Source: Megamerina dolium (Eukaryota; Arthropoda; Insecta; Diptera; Megamerinidae). From it: a DNA stretch of 64,000 nucleotides. This document shows positions 11,647-22,458 of this stretch, in pieces. Position 1 is the first letter of the stretch; each line of letters begins with the position of its first letter. The translations under genes and the position numbers were made by a program. Below the pieces are notes generated by a model. The model made no database searches. It was not told the origin of the DNA and saw only the letters and a program-made list of their open reading frames with translations. The stretch covers positions 86,294,846 through 86,358,845 of the forward strand of contig OY978526.1 in assembly GCA_963854835.1 (NCBI GenBank), in the 5' to 3' direction.

Positions 11647-12565
11647 TTATACCCTGCATATGTAGATTTATATATAAAAAGTTTACTCGAATATCCATCT
11701 TTTTATTTAATTCCCACTTTTCGAGAAACAATTTTTGTATATACTACTAATTTACACCCGAAATACGGCTGACTTTGAAGAAGTACTTTGTATGTTACGA
11801 GGGAAGCTATATGAAAAGTGGGCGTAACTTACCTCTTTCTTGTAAATCCAATTAATTTTTCAATATTAATCCACACCTTAAATTTGTTTGTCCTACGTTG
11901 AATAGTTTGTACATAAGTTGTGGCGGTTAACATTTTTGTTTAATTTCCTCAACTTTGTATCGGAGCCCCAATAAGAAGTGGGCATGGTAAGCTGATTTTT
12001 GCCAGATTATTTCCGGCTACTATATTAACCTAAGTGTCAATAATGGTTATTCTAGACAGCAGTTTGTAGAAGTTACAACTGTTTCAATTTAAAAGAAGTA
12101 CAGACACTTTGTATGGGAGCTACTATAAAAAGTAGGAGTGGCTCACTGATTTTTGGCAAGATTATGTAGCAGTATAATGTAACTCTATGTGCCAAATATT
12201 GTTGTCCAAGATGGTATATTAAGTGAGTTATAGCAAATTAAAAATTTTGAAATTTCCGAGATTAGTCGCTTTGAACACTTGGTGTGGGCGTGGCTATTGA
12301 CCGATCATGCCCAATATCAATCCTCTCCGTACCCTTGGCCAAATTTCATCAAAATAGCTCCATATTTGCTCAAGTTATCGTGCGAACCTGCCAGGTGACA
12401 AACAGACGGACGGAGGGACGGACCGACATCGTTAAATCGAAAATTGAAGCGACGCTGATCACGAATATATATATAATTTTCTATATCTCCGGAGATTCCT
12501 TCAAGTGGTTACAGACATCTGACCGAAATGATTATACCTTGCATATTACATTACGCAGGGTATAA
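11647..12565. mobile_element. TIR-bounded dispersed repeat, class unresolved
   Basis: An 11-base perfect inverted repeat, TTATACCCTGC at 11647-11657 and GCAGGGTATAA at 12555-12565, bounds 919 bases. The interior has two related CTTTGTATnnGAGC(C/T)-type segments near 11780-11830 and 11955-12135, a GTGGGCGTGGC block at 12281-12291, and an ACAGACGGACGGAGGGACGG tract at 12401-12420. The combination of a Pur-Gln-rich ACAGACGGACGG tract with a GGGTATAA end occurs in abundant dipteran dispersed repeats. No transposase is encoded. It could be a non-autonomous DNA transposon or part of a larger element; there is no clear target duplication. Confidence 0.6.
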
Positions 12566-13192
12566 AAATTGGAAAGCTTATAAAAACCATGCACCATCTA
12601 CAATTTATATTCAGCATTAATGTAAATTAATTTCTTGTAAATAGCAATATTTGAATCTATTTAAAATTTTTTTTTGGAATAAAATTCAATATCTATTTGC
12701 GAAGTTTGTAACATTAAAAAAATAAAATTTAAATTGAAATCACCCCAAATGCTCACATTGAATTTCTACATTTTATGTCCACACAAAATCCACAATAAAT
12801 GTGATATTGGTAAAAAGATAAACACATATTACAGAAAATCTACCACTAAGTTGAGTCACAATAATAATGTTTAAAATCATTTAAGACCTTTTTCATTGCG
12901 TGTTGCGTACATAAAAATGAATTATGTGCAATTTCAATTTCCATATGGCTTTTTTTTTTGAAACATAAATAATCATATAATATTTATATTTAGGGGTATA
13001 TATGTTACATTGCCCTCATGCCAGAGACGAATATAGAACACTCATGTGGTTGAGTATGTGCAACATTTCATTTTATTGACTCAGCTCTTATTGACAGCTT
13101 TTATTGACAAGAAATGAAAAAATTCATTCATCTCCGCTATTCAATGTGATATATACTGAAATATTAATGCCTAGGATTTCCGTAGCAATTTG
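12566..13192. other. AT-rich non-coding stretch
   Basis: No supportable gene. Confidence 0.5.
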
Positions 13193-13318
13193 TGAATTTA
13201 TACTAAATTCAATTGATGTAGTCGATGTATTGAAAATTGACCAACGCCTTGCAGTTCCAATGCATATAGTAAATTTGTACTAAATTCAATTAATGTAATA
13301 TTTATTGAAAATTTACCT
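13193..13318. repeat. Imperfect tandem duplication, period ~77
   Basis: Two copies share TACTAAATTCAATTGATGTA / TACTAAATTCAATTAATGTA followed by TATTGAAAATT(G/T)ACC, at 13193-13242 and 13270-13318. Non-coding. Confidence 0.7.
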
Positions 13319-15682
13319 AATTGTAAACTTACAATGAATATGTGGGTATATCGATATCGATTTCTTCAGTTTTGTTTTAATCGCCTCTGCATATGTAAGT
13401 CAATCAGACTATGGTATAGTCAACCATGAACTATTTTTATTTCCAATAGAGTACATTAAATGCAGCATGATGAAAAGATATAAACCATAAACTATTAGGC
13501 ACAAATATTTTGAATGAGTAAACAAATACTATTGGACAATTTCATACACATTCAATAGTAAACTCGTTGCATTGAAAAAATTTAAATTTCCACACATATT
13601 GGAAATACTACGAATAAAATTTTTTGAATGTTTCACACTCATAAATTTCAGAACAATTTAAGACATAAATTTAATACATGGCATAGAGAGTCTTGTACAG
13701 TAGAAAGTTTAACGTTTAAAGAAGAAAAATTTTATGGAAATTGATGTGTCTTGCATACGAAAAGTATGAGTTAATTTTCCAAAAATATTCTGCCATCATA
13801 AATCATTACGAACCTTATTCGAATTTTTAAGTTAAATGTGTGCGCAATATGTGGTCGTTGAAATCCATTTTTTTATGCTTTTCCACTGCCAACGAGAGAG
13901 AACTCGTTCTTTGGGTCGATTGCATAAACAAGACTAAATGAAAAAAACTTTAACGTATGGATTATTCTAAATGAACTCAACCGCAATGCAAAGCAGCTGG
14001 AAACAGCAATGGCATCATATTATGGCATTAAAGCATATGGGGCGATGGGTTGAAGTAAACTTAGTGTAATCCCATTTAGTGTTTTATGACTTGGCTGACT
14101 TAATTGTGAACAAAAAAAAAAAAATTAAAATAATGATTTAAAAAAATTTTGTCAGTTGTTATAGATGATGCCAGTCGTTTGGTTATAAATTGAAATATAT
14201 GCAAATTGTCACGCTGCTTTTCAATTGAATCCAAATATTTTTATGAGGGTCATAATATAAACCAAAGTTCATATTGCGTTTGTAAAAACAGTAATTAAGG
14301 TTTTTTTTTGTATTAAAGCAAAGTCATCTTAATATACACACATTGCTCTAATTCATATTCATCAAAAAAGTACTTTATATATATATTTTGATTTTTTGAA
14401 ATATACTATTTTTGAAATATAATACGAATAAGATAAATAAAACAGCAAGTAAAGTAAAATGAATGAAATCAAATATTCAGATACAATTTCATTCACACAA
14501 AATGAAATTAATACTTACTGAATAATGAAAAGATCAACATCAACAGCAACAGAATCATCGAAATTTATTTATATGGCTCAACGTAAAGTTGGCATTCAGC
14601 AGCAACCAAAAGTGATGTTTTTCTTTAAAGTACAAATATACATATTATAACATACATCCTACACAAGAATACATCACACACACATACGTACAATAATAAA
14701 CATCAACAACGAATTATCAAAATAAAACAAAAAAAAAAACAGAAACTTGTAAAAAATGGTTGACAAAACTGCTTAGAATTGTTAAATACATCCTCCGGGC
14801 AAAAGTCATCTGCATATGTATTCTACTTTGGTAGGTGCTGTTTTTGTTATGTTGTTTTGTTTTCAATTAATACACACACATGCATACCTACATTTGTTTC
14901 GGTTCCAATTGCTTGGCATACTTTTTGTTTGTTTGTTTTTTTTTTTTGGTTCCTATACATGTTTGACAACATCCTGTCATTTTCCGGGCAAATTTTATAT
15001 TAATTAAAGTAAACAGACAATTTTTGTTTAGTTAGTTGCAACTCTTTGAACCACAAATGCAGACGCTCATATATAAAATAAATAAAATCCAATATGTAGT
15101 CATACGTTGGAAATTCTGCTTTGTTATATCAAAAAAAATAAAAAATAAAAATTAAGGTATACAAAAATAATATGTGCGAGACTTTTGTTACATAAAATAA
15201 TTAAGTAACTGCTTAATTTGCATAATTAAAAAATTGTAATTCATGCCAAAGTGAGCATTAAACTTTTGTTGATTGTTTGATCTGAAGGATAAACATAATA
15301 CAACGTCCCAAAGTAATCAATTTTTTTTTTTTTTACTTGGCGAGCCACAAAGTTTATGATATAGGCGACCTCAAACAATAAAACACTGCAATTTCCAATA
15401 CAAAAATCTGGACTAAAGTCTTAAAAATCATTTTTTAGAGATCTTGCCATATTTTTACCAATAACTTCAAAACCATTCATTCGATTTTAAATATTTTTAT
15501 ATAATGGCATAGTAATTGATGAACAGGATTTCTAAATTCTGCATTCTATGAAATATCTCTTTTTACATTTGCTTTTATAAAATTAGTATTGAGCAGCTCG
15601 TAGCAGTGTCTTTGTAAGAGAGCTACTTAGATTAAATAGTAAATAAAATAAATAAATTTATAAACTACGTAAAATCCTAATA
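13319..15682. other. AT-rich non-coding stretch
   Basis: No gene seen. Contains many homopolymer A or T runs (for example 14108-14125, 14935-14948, 15317-15334) and CAACA-type triplets near 14537-14550. Confidence 0.5.
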
Positions 15683-16960
15683 TAGTGTGTTCCAATAGTA
15701 GATGTGGTACTTGGTTATCGATTAAATCTGCATTATCAACCCTTTCTCGCCATATTTTTCGGTCATTCTCATCGTGACAGTACACGATTGAAATTGCATT
15801 GAAATCGTCCTATTTTGCTTCTTAAATTCCAAGGTCGAAGGTGCAAACGCTACGATGCCGAAGATGATAATTTTTTTCGGACAAGGCTCATTTCCATCTC
15901 GGCGGCTATGTTAACAAACTATTTAACTGCCATATTTGGTGCTCGGAAAATCTGAGAGATATTGTTGCGAAGCCAATGCATCCACCACGAGTCACTGTTT
16001 GGTGCAATTTATGGGACGGAGGCACAATCGGGCCGTATTTTTTCGAAGATGAGGACGGAAACACCTATAATATCAATCTTGAGCGGTACCACACTATGTT
16101 GGAGGACTGTTTTCTGCGCGAAGTTGAAGCTCAGGACCTGAACGTATGTGATTTCAACAGGACGGTGCTACACCATGCACAACTCGCCTCAATTTGGACT
16201 TTTTGCGTCGCAAATTCTCGAACCGTGTAATTTCTCGTCACGGTGATGTGATTGGCCGCCTAGATTATGCGGTTAGACGCTTTTTTCTGCGGGGTTACAT
16301 GAAGGATGTGGGTGCCGTAGCTTAGTGGTTAGTGCGTTGGCGTTCTGATATGTAGGTCATGGGTTCAATCCCCGGCTGACAAAAATTTTCTTTTGAACGG
16401 TACCCACCTGACGGAAAGAACTGGCAATTTTTCCGGCAGTAAGAATTTGCCAAAAAATTCTTCTTAAAAGAGCTCTGTGACAAAACTAAGTTAACTTGAT
16501 GTCACAAGGGTTCTGCCGTTCGGAACCGGTTAATATAAGTAGGTTCCTTCTAATGATGTCCAAATTGTACACGCATAACAGTATTGGAAGAGAAGCTCGG
16601 TGATTTCACAATGGGCATTTCTGGTCTAAGAGTGTCCTATCGGTCAGAGGGCAGTCATATAACCTAACCTAACCTAAATGAAGGATAAAATCCTTTGTGA
16701 ATGATCCGAAGAGGATTCCAGACTTGAAAAGCAATATTACATCGCTGATTCGGCCCATTTCGGAGGTCATACTGTAAAATGTCATCAAGAATATGACCAA
16801 AAGAGTGAGATATTCACAGAATAGTTACTGTGAACATATCCGCAAAATAATTTTCCACACATAATCCTATTGTGTGACCTTTTGAAATTTTCTTCTTCGA
16901 AATCTTTCAAAATCATTTTCTGCAAAATCGAAAAACCATACGTCTTAATGGAGCACCCTC
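15683..16960 (+). mobile_element. Mariner-like element carrying a nested SINE
   Basis: Terminal inverted repeats are weak but visible: TAGTGTGTTCCAATAGTAGA at the left and, inverted, GAGGGTGCTCCATTAAGACG at the right (TA at 16961-16962). The plus-strand transposase relic reads FGYVNK-type residues near 15905, CHIWCSENLRDIVAKPMHPP, RVTVWCNLWDGGTIGPYFFE and YNINLERYHTMLEDCF. It continues LWGYMKD-type near 16290, is interrupted by the SINE, and resumes DPKRIPDLKSNITSLIRPIS. The segment that should hold the second catalytic Asp is mutated (CDFNRTVLHHAQ). Without the SINE the element is about 900 bases and lacks its N-terminal region. Same transposase group as 2590-3480, 19471-20620 and 43220-43880. 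Confidence 0.82.
16308..16677 (+). repeat. Full-length tRNA-derived SINE (subfamily A) with TSD
   Basis: A 370-base insertion flanked by a 9-base direct repeat ATGAAGGAT (16299-16307 and 16678-16686), which is the target duplication. The head has Pol III box A TAGCTTAGTGG (16318-16328) and box B GGTTCAATCC (16372-16381). The body contains TGTCACAAGGGTTCTGCCGT and CGGAACCGGTTAATATAAGT. The 3' end is a short CCTAA tract (16661-16677). Removing it restores the flanking transposase frame from GYMKD into KIL, so the boundaries are exact. This is the best copy of the family in the window. Expected to be non-coding. Confidence 0.93.
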
Positions 16961-19470
16961 TACGTATAATTTTGTTTTTAATTATCCCAGTTTAATAATT
17001 TCTTATGAATTTTGCGAAAAAATTTAATCAACAATACTCGTACCAAGGAAAAACTGAAATTTTTTAAAAGAAGCAATTCTTCAGATCCTTTTGAAATATC
17101 GTGAAATTACAAGCCCACCATCACCTTTGAAGAACATCAGTTAACCGTTAATCATCCATTACTCTGTAAAAATATGACATTTTCGACATTAATATAATAT
17201 GTTATATCATATTTGAATATGAGTAAATTAATATGAAAGTCTTTGGAGTTCATTGCTAAGCACCCTGAATTCTAATCAATTTACTGAATGATGAATATCT
17301 GTTGCTCAATGATTTCAAATTTGAAATAAATCATAACGAAATTATGATTTGATATTTGATATTTTCATATTTTTCTTATAAAGTTTTGTTGTTGTTTATC
17401 TAACTATAGGTACTCATATGTACATGTAATGGATGCAACTCTGTTTGCATGCACTTAGTTGAAATGCTCTATTATACAATAGATTTGGTTGTGGCCTTCA
17501 ATTATACTTTTCAGTATACGCTAATGTTTTTCGAAAACTGGAAGTGTGCTCTTTTTGATGATATACCATATACCATATAATAGACAATATACCTCAAGCA
17601 CTGTACTCTCTACACATGCGCATCTCAGCTTAGTGACTTTTCGTGCAATAAAGCAATAATGGAACATTGCACAAACATTTGTATTGTACATTCCATTCAA
17701 AGGAGCACATTTTTTTTTTAGCATTACAGCAGTGTTTTCAATACAACCATGGAGTGAAGGCGCATCGGGAAACATCTTCGTCTAACTAGAAATATATCGA
17801 GCTTACGATGGTGAATGGGTAACACGCACCATATATTTGGAACAATACGTAGTGACAGAATTTACTTGTTTTTTTTTTTGTTTCTAAGAATAATTTCTCA
17901 AAGGCTATGGATACAATAAGGACAAAGTAAAAACAAAATGAATGTTTAATGCAATAAGAAAGAGAAAAAAAAAAAAATAATAAGATCAAAAGTTATAAAA
18001 GTGTGCGTGTGTGTGTGTGTATAGTATAAGTCTTCTGTATGATGACAATATTTAATGCATTGCAGATATGAATCTTTGAAAGGATGAGTGCAAAACGTAT
18101 TCATTGAAGCACATACATGCACAATACAAATTGTAATGATGTTTGCTAAAGTTTAATGAATCTACGTACATACATACGCAGATATAGAACATTTGCTTAT
18201 AGAATGTATAGTAGTCCTTTAAAAGGCCGAACAAAGTAAACAAAGAAAGCAAAATAATTTGCATATTTAATATTTGTGTGTGTACGTGTGTGTATGTGTT
18301 TGTGTGTGTGTGGATACATTTTACCAGAGGCACTCATTGTGTGAATGACCGACCTTTGCATGAATGGTCGAAAATATAGAGTTATAATATCATAATAAAA
18401 AATTCATATTTAGTGCCTGTAATTACAAATGTAAAAGGTTCATAAAAAAGGTCATATATATATATATTTGCATAAGAAGTAGACTCAAAATGTTTTTAAA
18501 AAATTTAAATCAAATATAAAAACAAAATTAATCAAATAACGTGTACAGAACAATTACAGTACACTGAAAATGCTTTATATGAATGTGTGAGTGTTCGAAA
18601 ATTCTACTCTGTGGAGTGTTCAAAAATATATGTATAGCTCAAATATTTTGAAAATCAAAATATGTACTTGTAAGTAATCGTACTATACCATTAAACCTAT
18701 TCAAAATAAACGGAATAATATAACTAACAAGGAGGTTCATGTGAATTTACAACAAATTACATTTATTATTTAAGCCCTTATTTGCGTGTAACCATTGTTC
18801 TAATAACACACATATCTCACATATTTTATATGTGCCACCCACCCACTACTAAGAGTATACTAATAATGCATACGTTCAAGCGCGCGCTAATGTGCCTCAA
18901 CCAACTCACACACCACCTGACAGTACTATCGCAGATTATCATTAATATTTATTAGGTTAATTAACACGGAATTAATAAACGGAATGAGTTGAAGTACCTA
19001 CCATTATCGTGGATCACAAGTTTTGTGACCAGTAAAATGCGTTGTGTTATATGTATAAATATATTGTATTTGTAATTATTGTACATATATTCTCACAATC
19101 TAATTAAGTACATATGTGTTTTGTGAACTAAAGTATTAATAAATATATATTATCTATAATATGGTGTATATATATAGAAGTTATGGATAAAGTAGGAATT
19201 TTCAATTTTGAGACGCATAATGAATTGTGTTAGCGAAAAAATGATAGGGGTCGGTTGAATCGAAAGCAGTGAAATATTTAATAGACTCCATTAGATTTTC
19301 CACATTAAAGTTTTTACCGATTTAGCGACATTTTTTCAAACTGCTCTAATCCTATTTGATTAGGGAATATTTTACTTCCAACCCATGCAGTACTTTTTGT
19401 TTGATGTTGTGTTTTTTATTGTGTTGTTCACATCATTTCGATATTGGTTTCATTTTGTACCCTGGTAATA
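16961..19470. other. AT-rich non-coding stretch with GT repeats
   Basis: No gene supported. GT microsatellites lie at 18001-18022 and about 18275-18312. A minus frame at 17521-17775 has no recognisable domain and no splice context. Confidence 0.5.
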
Positions 19471-20620
19471 CAGGGTGATTTTTTAAAAGCCTTTGGATTT
19501 GATTTAAAAAAAAAAAATACATAAAATTTAGAGAAATGTATGAAATCTTTATCGATGTCTATAGAACGATCTATACAATTCAATGTTTAATGATGATTTC
19601 ATGTGAATGTTGACCGCGGCTGCGCCTCAAATGGTTCATACGCTGGGTTGAATTTTGGCATACTCTCTCCAACATATTGGCTGGTATCTCACGAATAAAT
19701 TCTTCAATATTGACTTCTAGTGCGTCAACCGTTGCGGGCTTCTCGTTATAGACATGAGCCTTAACATAGCTCCACACAAAAAATAGTCTAAAGGCGTTGA
19801 ATCGCACAATCTAGGCGGCAAATTGACCGGCCCCAAATGTGAAATAAAATATTCACCGAACTCGCCTCTCAATTGGACCATTGGACCAAACAATGTTGAA
19901 ACGACATATCAGCCAAGTGTGTGTTAAAACCACATATTAGCCAAGTCCGGCTCTTTCATTTTGGGCAAAAAAAGTTTGTAATCATCGCACGGTAGCGCCC
20001 GTCATTCAGAGTAACGTTCCTGCCTTCGTCGTCTTTGAAAGAGTACGGTCCAATGATGCCACCGTCCCATAATGCACACCAAACAGTTCATTTTTCGGAA
20101 TCCATTGGCAGTTCTTGCAATACTTCTGACTGCTCTTCACACCAAATATGGTGTGAAGAGCAATTGTGATTGTTCATGTATCCATTCAACGAGAAATAAG
20201 CTTCATCGCTGAACACAATTTTCCGATAAAAAAAATGGATCTTCATCCAACTTTGTCAGCGCCTATTCACCAAAAGTTAGCCGTTGTGGTAGGTCGTGTG
20301 GCTTCAATTCTTGCATTAGCTGTATTTTAAAAGCTTTTACACCAAAATTCTTCCGTAAAATTTTCCACGTAGTGGAGTAACGGAGTCCCAATTGTTGCGA
20401 ACGGCGCCGAATCGTTAATTCACGGTCACCAACAACACTGGCGGATACAGTTGCGATATTTTCCTCTGTCCGCACTATACGTATGCGTGTTAGTGGCTTA
20501 GTGTCCAATAATGTAAATTTGGTGCGAAATTTAGTCACAAGATTCCTCAGAAGGTCGTCCAAACTGACCATAAAACTAATGAATAAATGAACCGAGCTTC
20601 AATTTTGATAATAAAATTCA
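19471..20620 (-). mobile_element. Mariner-like element, minus strand, frame-broken
   Basis: The left terminus ACAGGGTGATTTTTTAAAAG follows TA (19469-19470). The N-terminal frame (20263-20571) reads RIRIVRTEENIATVSASV, the DNA-binding SQQLGLRYSTTWKILRKNFG and PHDLPQRLTFGE. A frame-broken middle gives NCSSHHIWCEEQSE. The C-terminal frame (19580-19807) gives VWSYVKAHVYNEKPATVDAL, FIREIPANMLERVCQN and RGQHSHEIIIKH before the stop at 19580. Residue order matches a complete transposase of the HIWC/GYVKAHVY group, but the region of the catalytic Asp pair is largely deleted. The right terminus was not found; a SINE abuts it. Inactive. Confidence 0.85.
20131..20162. repeat. Perfect 14-bp hairpin in transposase relic
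   Basis: TGCTCTTCACACCA, loop AATA, then its exact inverse TGGTGTGAAGAGCA. On the minus strand the arm TGGTGTGAAGAGCA encodes WCEEQ of the transposase. Compared with the related element at 15925-15940 (AACTGCCATATTTGGTGC), nine bases TCTTCACAC are inserted after the TGC codon, in frame. Confidence 0.9.
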
Positions 20621-20639
20621 ATAATCTGCCTTATCTCTG

Positions 20640-20895
20640 AGAGGACATAGAGGACATAGGCCAGAAATGCCCATTGTAATATCACCCAGCTTCTCTTCCA
20701 AAACTGTTGTGCGTGTTAAATTTGGACAGCATTAGAAGGGACCTACTTATATTAGCCGGTTCCGAATGGCAGAACCCTTCTGACATCACCTTAACTTAGT
20801 TTTGTCACAGAGCACTTTTTTAAGAAGACTTTTTGGGCAAATTGTTACTGCCGGAAAAATTGCCAATTTTTGCTGCCAACCCACCACCCATTTTG
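20640..20895 (-). repeat. SINE subfamily A, 5'-truncated
   Basis: Minus-oriented copy sharing CCTACTTATATTAGCCGGTT and TTACTGCCGGAAAAATTGCC with the other copies. The subfamily A 3' end (inverse of GGGCATTTCTGGCC) lies near 20665. The tRNA-like head is missing. It lies against the 5' side of the mariner-like element. Confidence 0.88.
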
Positions 20896-22027
20896 AGGTT
20901 ACAATATTCAATGACGGGTTCGATTATTTCGAGTGGTAGGGTTTAGAAATTCTCAATCTCAGCTGGACTTTACATAGGCCCAGAGAAAAATGTCTAGAAG
21001 TGTGATATAACAGGCCAATTCACTGGTTCGAAGCGTAAAATTAACTGAATTGTTACCGCAATAATTCCATTCCACAACAAGTGGAGTTGTTAATTAATTT
21101 TTAGATAGATATTTTATAGTCACTGGAAGAATTTCACTTACCATGGTTATTTGAATCATTATTAAATGACCTCTTTATGTCCAATTTCAGCTTGACATCA
21201 GGGCGGGTGGTCAGTGATATCATCGGATTTTTTAGTAAATTTCTATTGAGACGGTGAATTAGCGTGACATAAAAATATTTGATAAATATAAACGCGTATT
21301 CAAGTCGTACTCGTAACTAAAATCCTTTTTTAATAACTAATTGTTTTAAAACTTCTGATCGCTTGACCTTTAAATGATATTGTTAACTTTTGGATAGAAT
21401 TGAATTGTATATTATATATTAAAAAAAAAAAAAATCGATATTTAAAAGACATGCTGTAAATATATAAATGTGTATTTATGTACTTACTACATTCACACAA
21501 AATTACAAATACGCACAGGGATTTGAATGAATGAAAACATCGAAAATAAGCATATAAGACAGCGAACTGGAATAAACATTAATGACAGCGTCTGTGAGAC
21601 AGATAATCCATCGAATTTTTGATAGATGAGTGAAGTTTATGTAAATTAAGAATGAAGGAATGTGTATTCAGTTAGGCAATATGGGACCGATGGTATTACC
21701 TTGCGGTATTAGATAAATATAAAGTACGTAGGTAGTGGCGGTTAGTATTGGTATTAAGTACATTTGTACTCAAAGGGATTTCATCATTGAATTTATACGT
21801 TCACATTGTTCAGGCATATAATACATCTACACTACTCTCAGTCTATATACATATATATACATATAGTAGATGTGTGCATACATAAATAATTGTACTACTC
21901 AATGTCTGTGTACATAAAAATTAATGCGTATTTACTACATACACACCATTTATTCGTTGTTTGTACATAGCTTTTGCGGCCCAAAGAGATTTATTTATAC
22001 TCAAGGATGCTAATATATTGTAAACAG
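20896..22027. other. Non-coding; possible unclassified repeat at its start
   Basis: About 20896-21080 is less AT-rich (for example CATAGGCCCAGAGAAAAATG) and may be a repeat, but shows no diagnostic motif. The remainder is AT-rich with no gene. Confidence 0.4.
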
Positions 22028-22458
22028 CAGCAGCAGCGGCAACCTAAACAACAACAACAATTCAAATATCACACAAAATGCTATAAGTAGAAGCAGTGGT
22101 AGTAGCAACGGAAATGGAAATTCTGAGAGTAATGTGAATACTAATAATATTAGCAATAGAAACGTGCAATCCAAAATGTCAACAATAATGTTTTGTCACC
22201 TACAAGCTAGCACAACAACGACGATGACGGTGTTGACAGTGGGGTAGTTTGAGTTCCGGTCGATAGCAGCAGCATCAACAAAAAGTTAGCAACAGCGTTA
22301 CAGGAAATTCTGCTGTAAGCCGCAACATTATCAATGAAGTAATAGCGGAAATGCGCAAGGGTCCTTATTGTGATAAGGCTGCTTCGAAAAATATGACTGC
22401 CATGCTGGGAACGATAGCATATCTAAATTATTGTACGAAAAATCTTGGCAATAAAACT
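22028..22458 (+). pseudogene. Coding-like Asn/Ser-rich exon with broken frame
   Basis: Not recognised as any family. After a possible acceptor (TGCTAATATATTGTAAACAG, including a CTAAT branch-like motif), a frame encodes a low-complexity SSSGNLNNNNNSN...SNGNGNSESNVNTNNISN stretch that then stops. The 3' 150 bases are open in another frame and look strongly coding: NSVTGNSAVSRNIINEVIAE, MRKGPYCDKAASKN, MTAMLGTIAYLNYCTKNLGN, ending exactly at a GTGAGT donor (22459). Between the two, reading continuity needs at least two frame changes and meets stops (about 22195-22265). It is either a decayed exon, two exons with a cryptic junction, or assembly indels in a real neuronal-type low-complexity exon. 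The intact donor and non-random 3' residues argue against chance. Confidence 0.5.

Noticed and set aside
17521..17775. 84-residue minus frame with many Cys.
   Set aside because: No domain, no splice sites and ordinary AT-rich composition.
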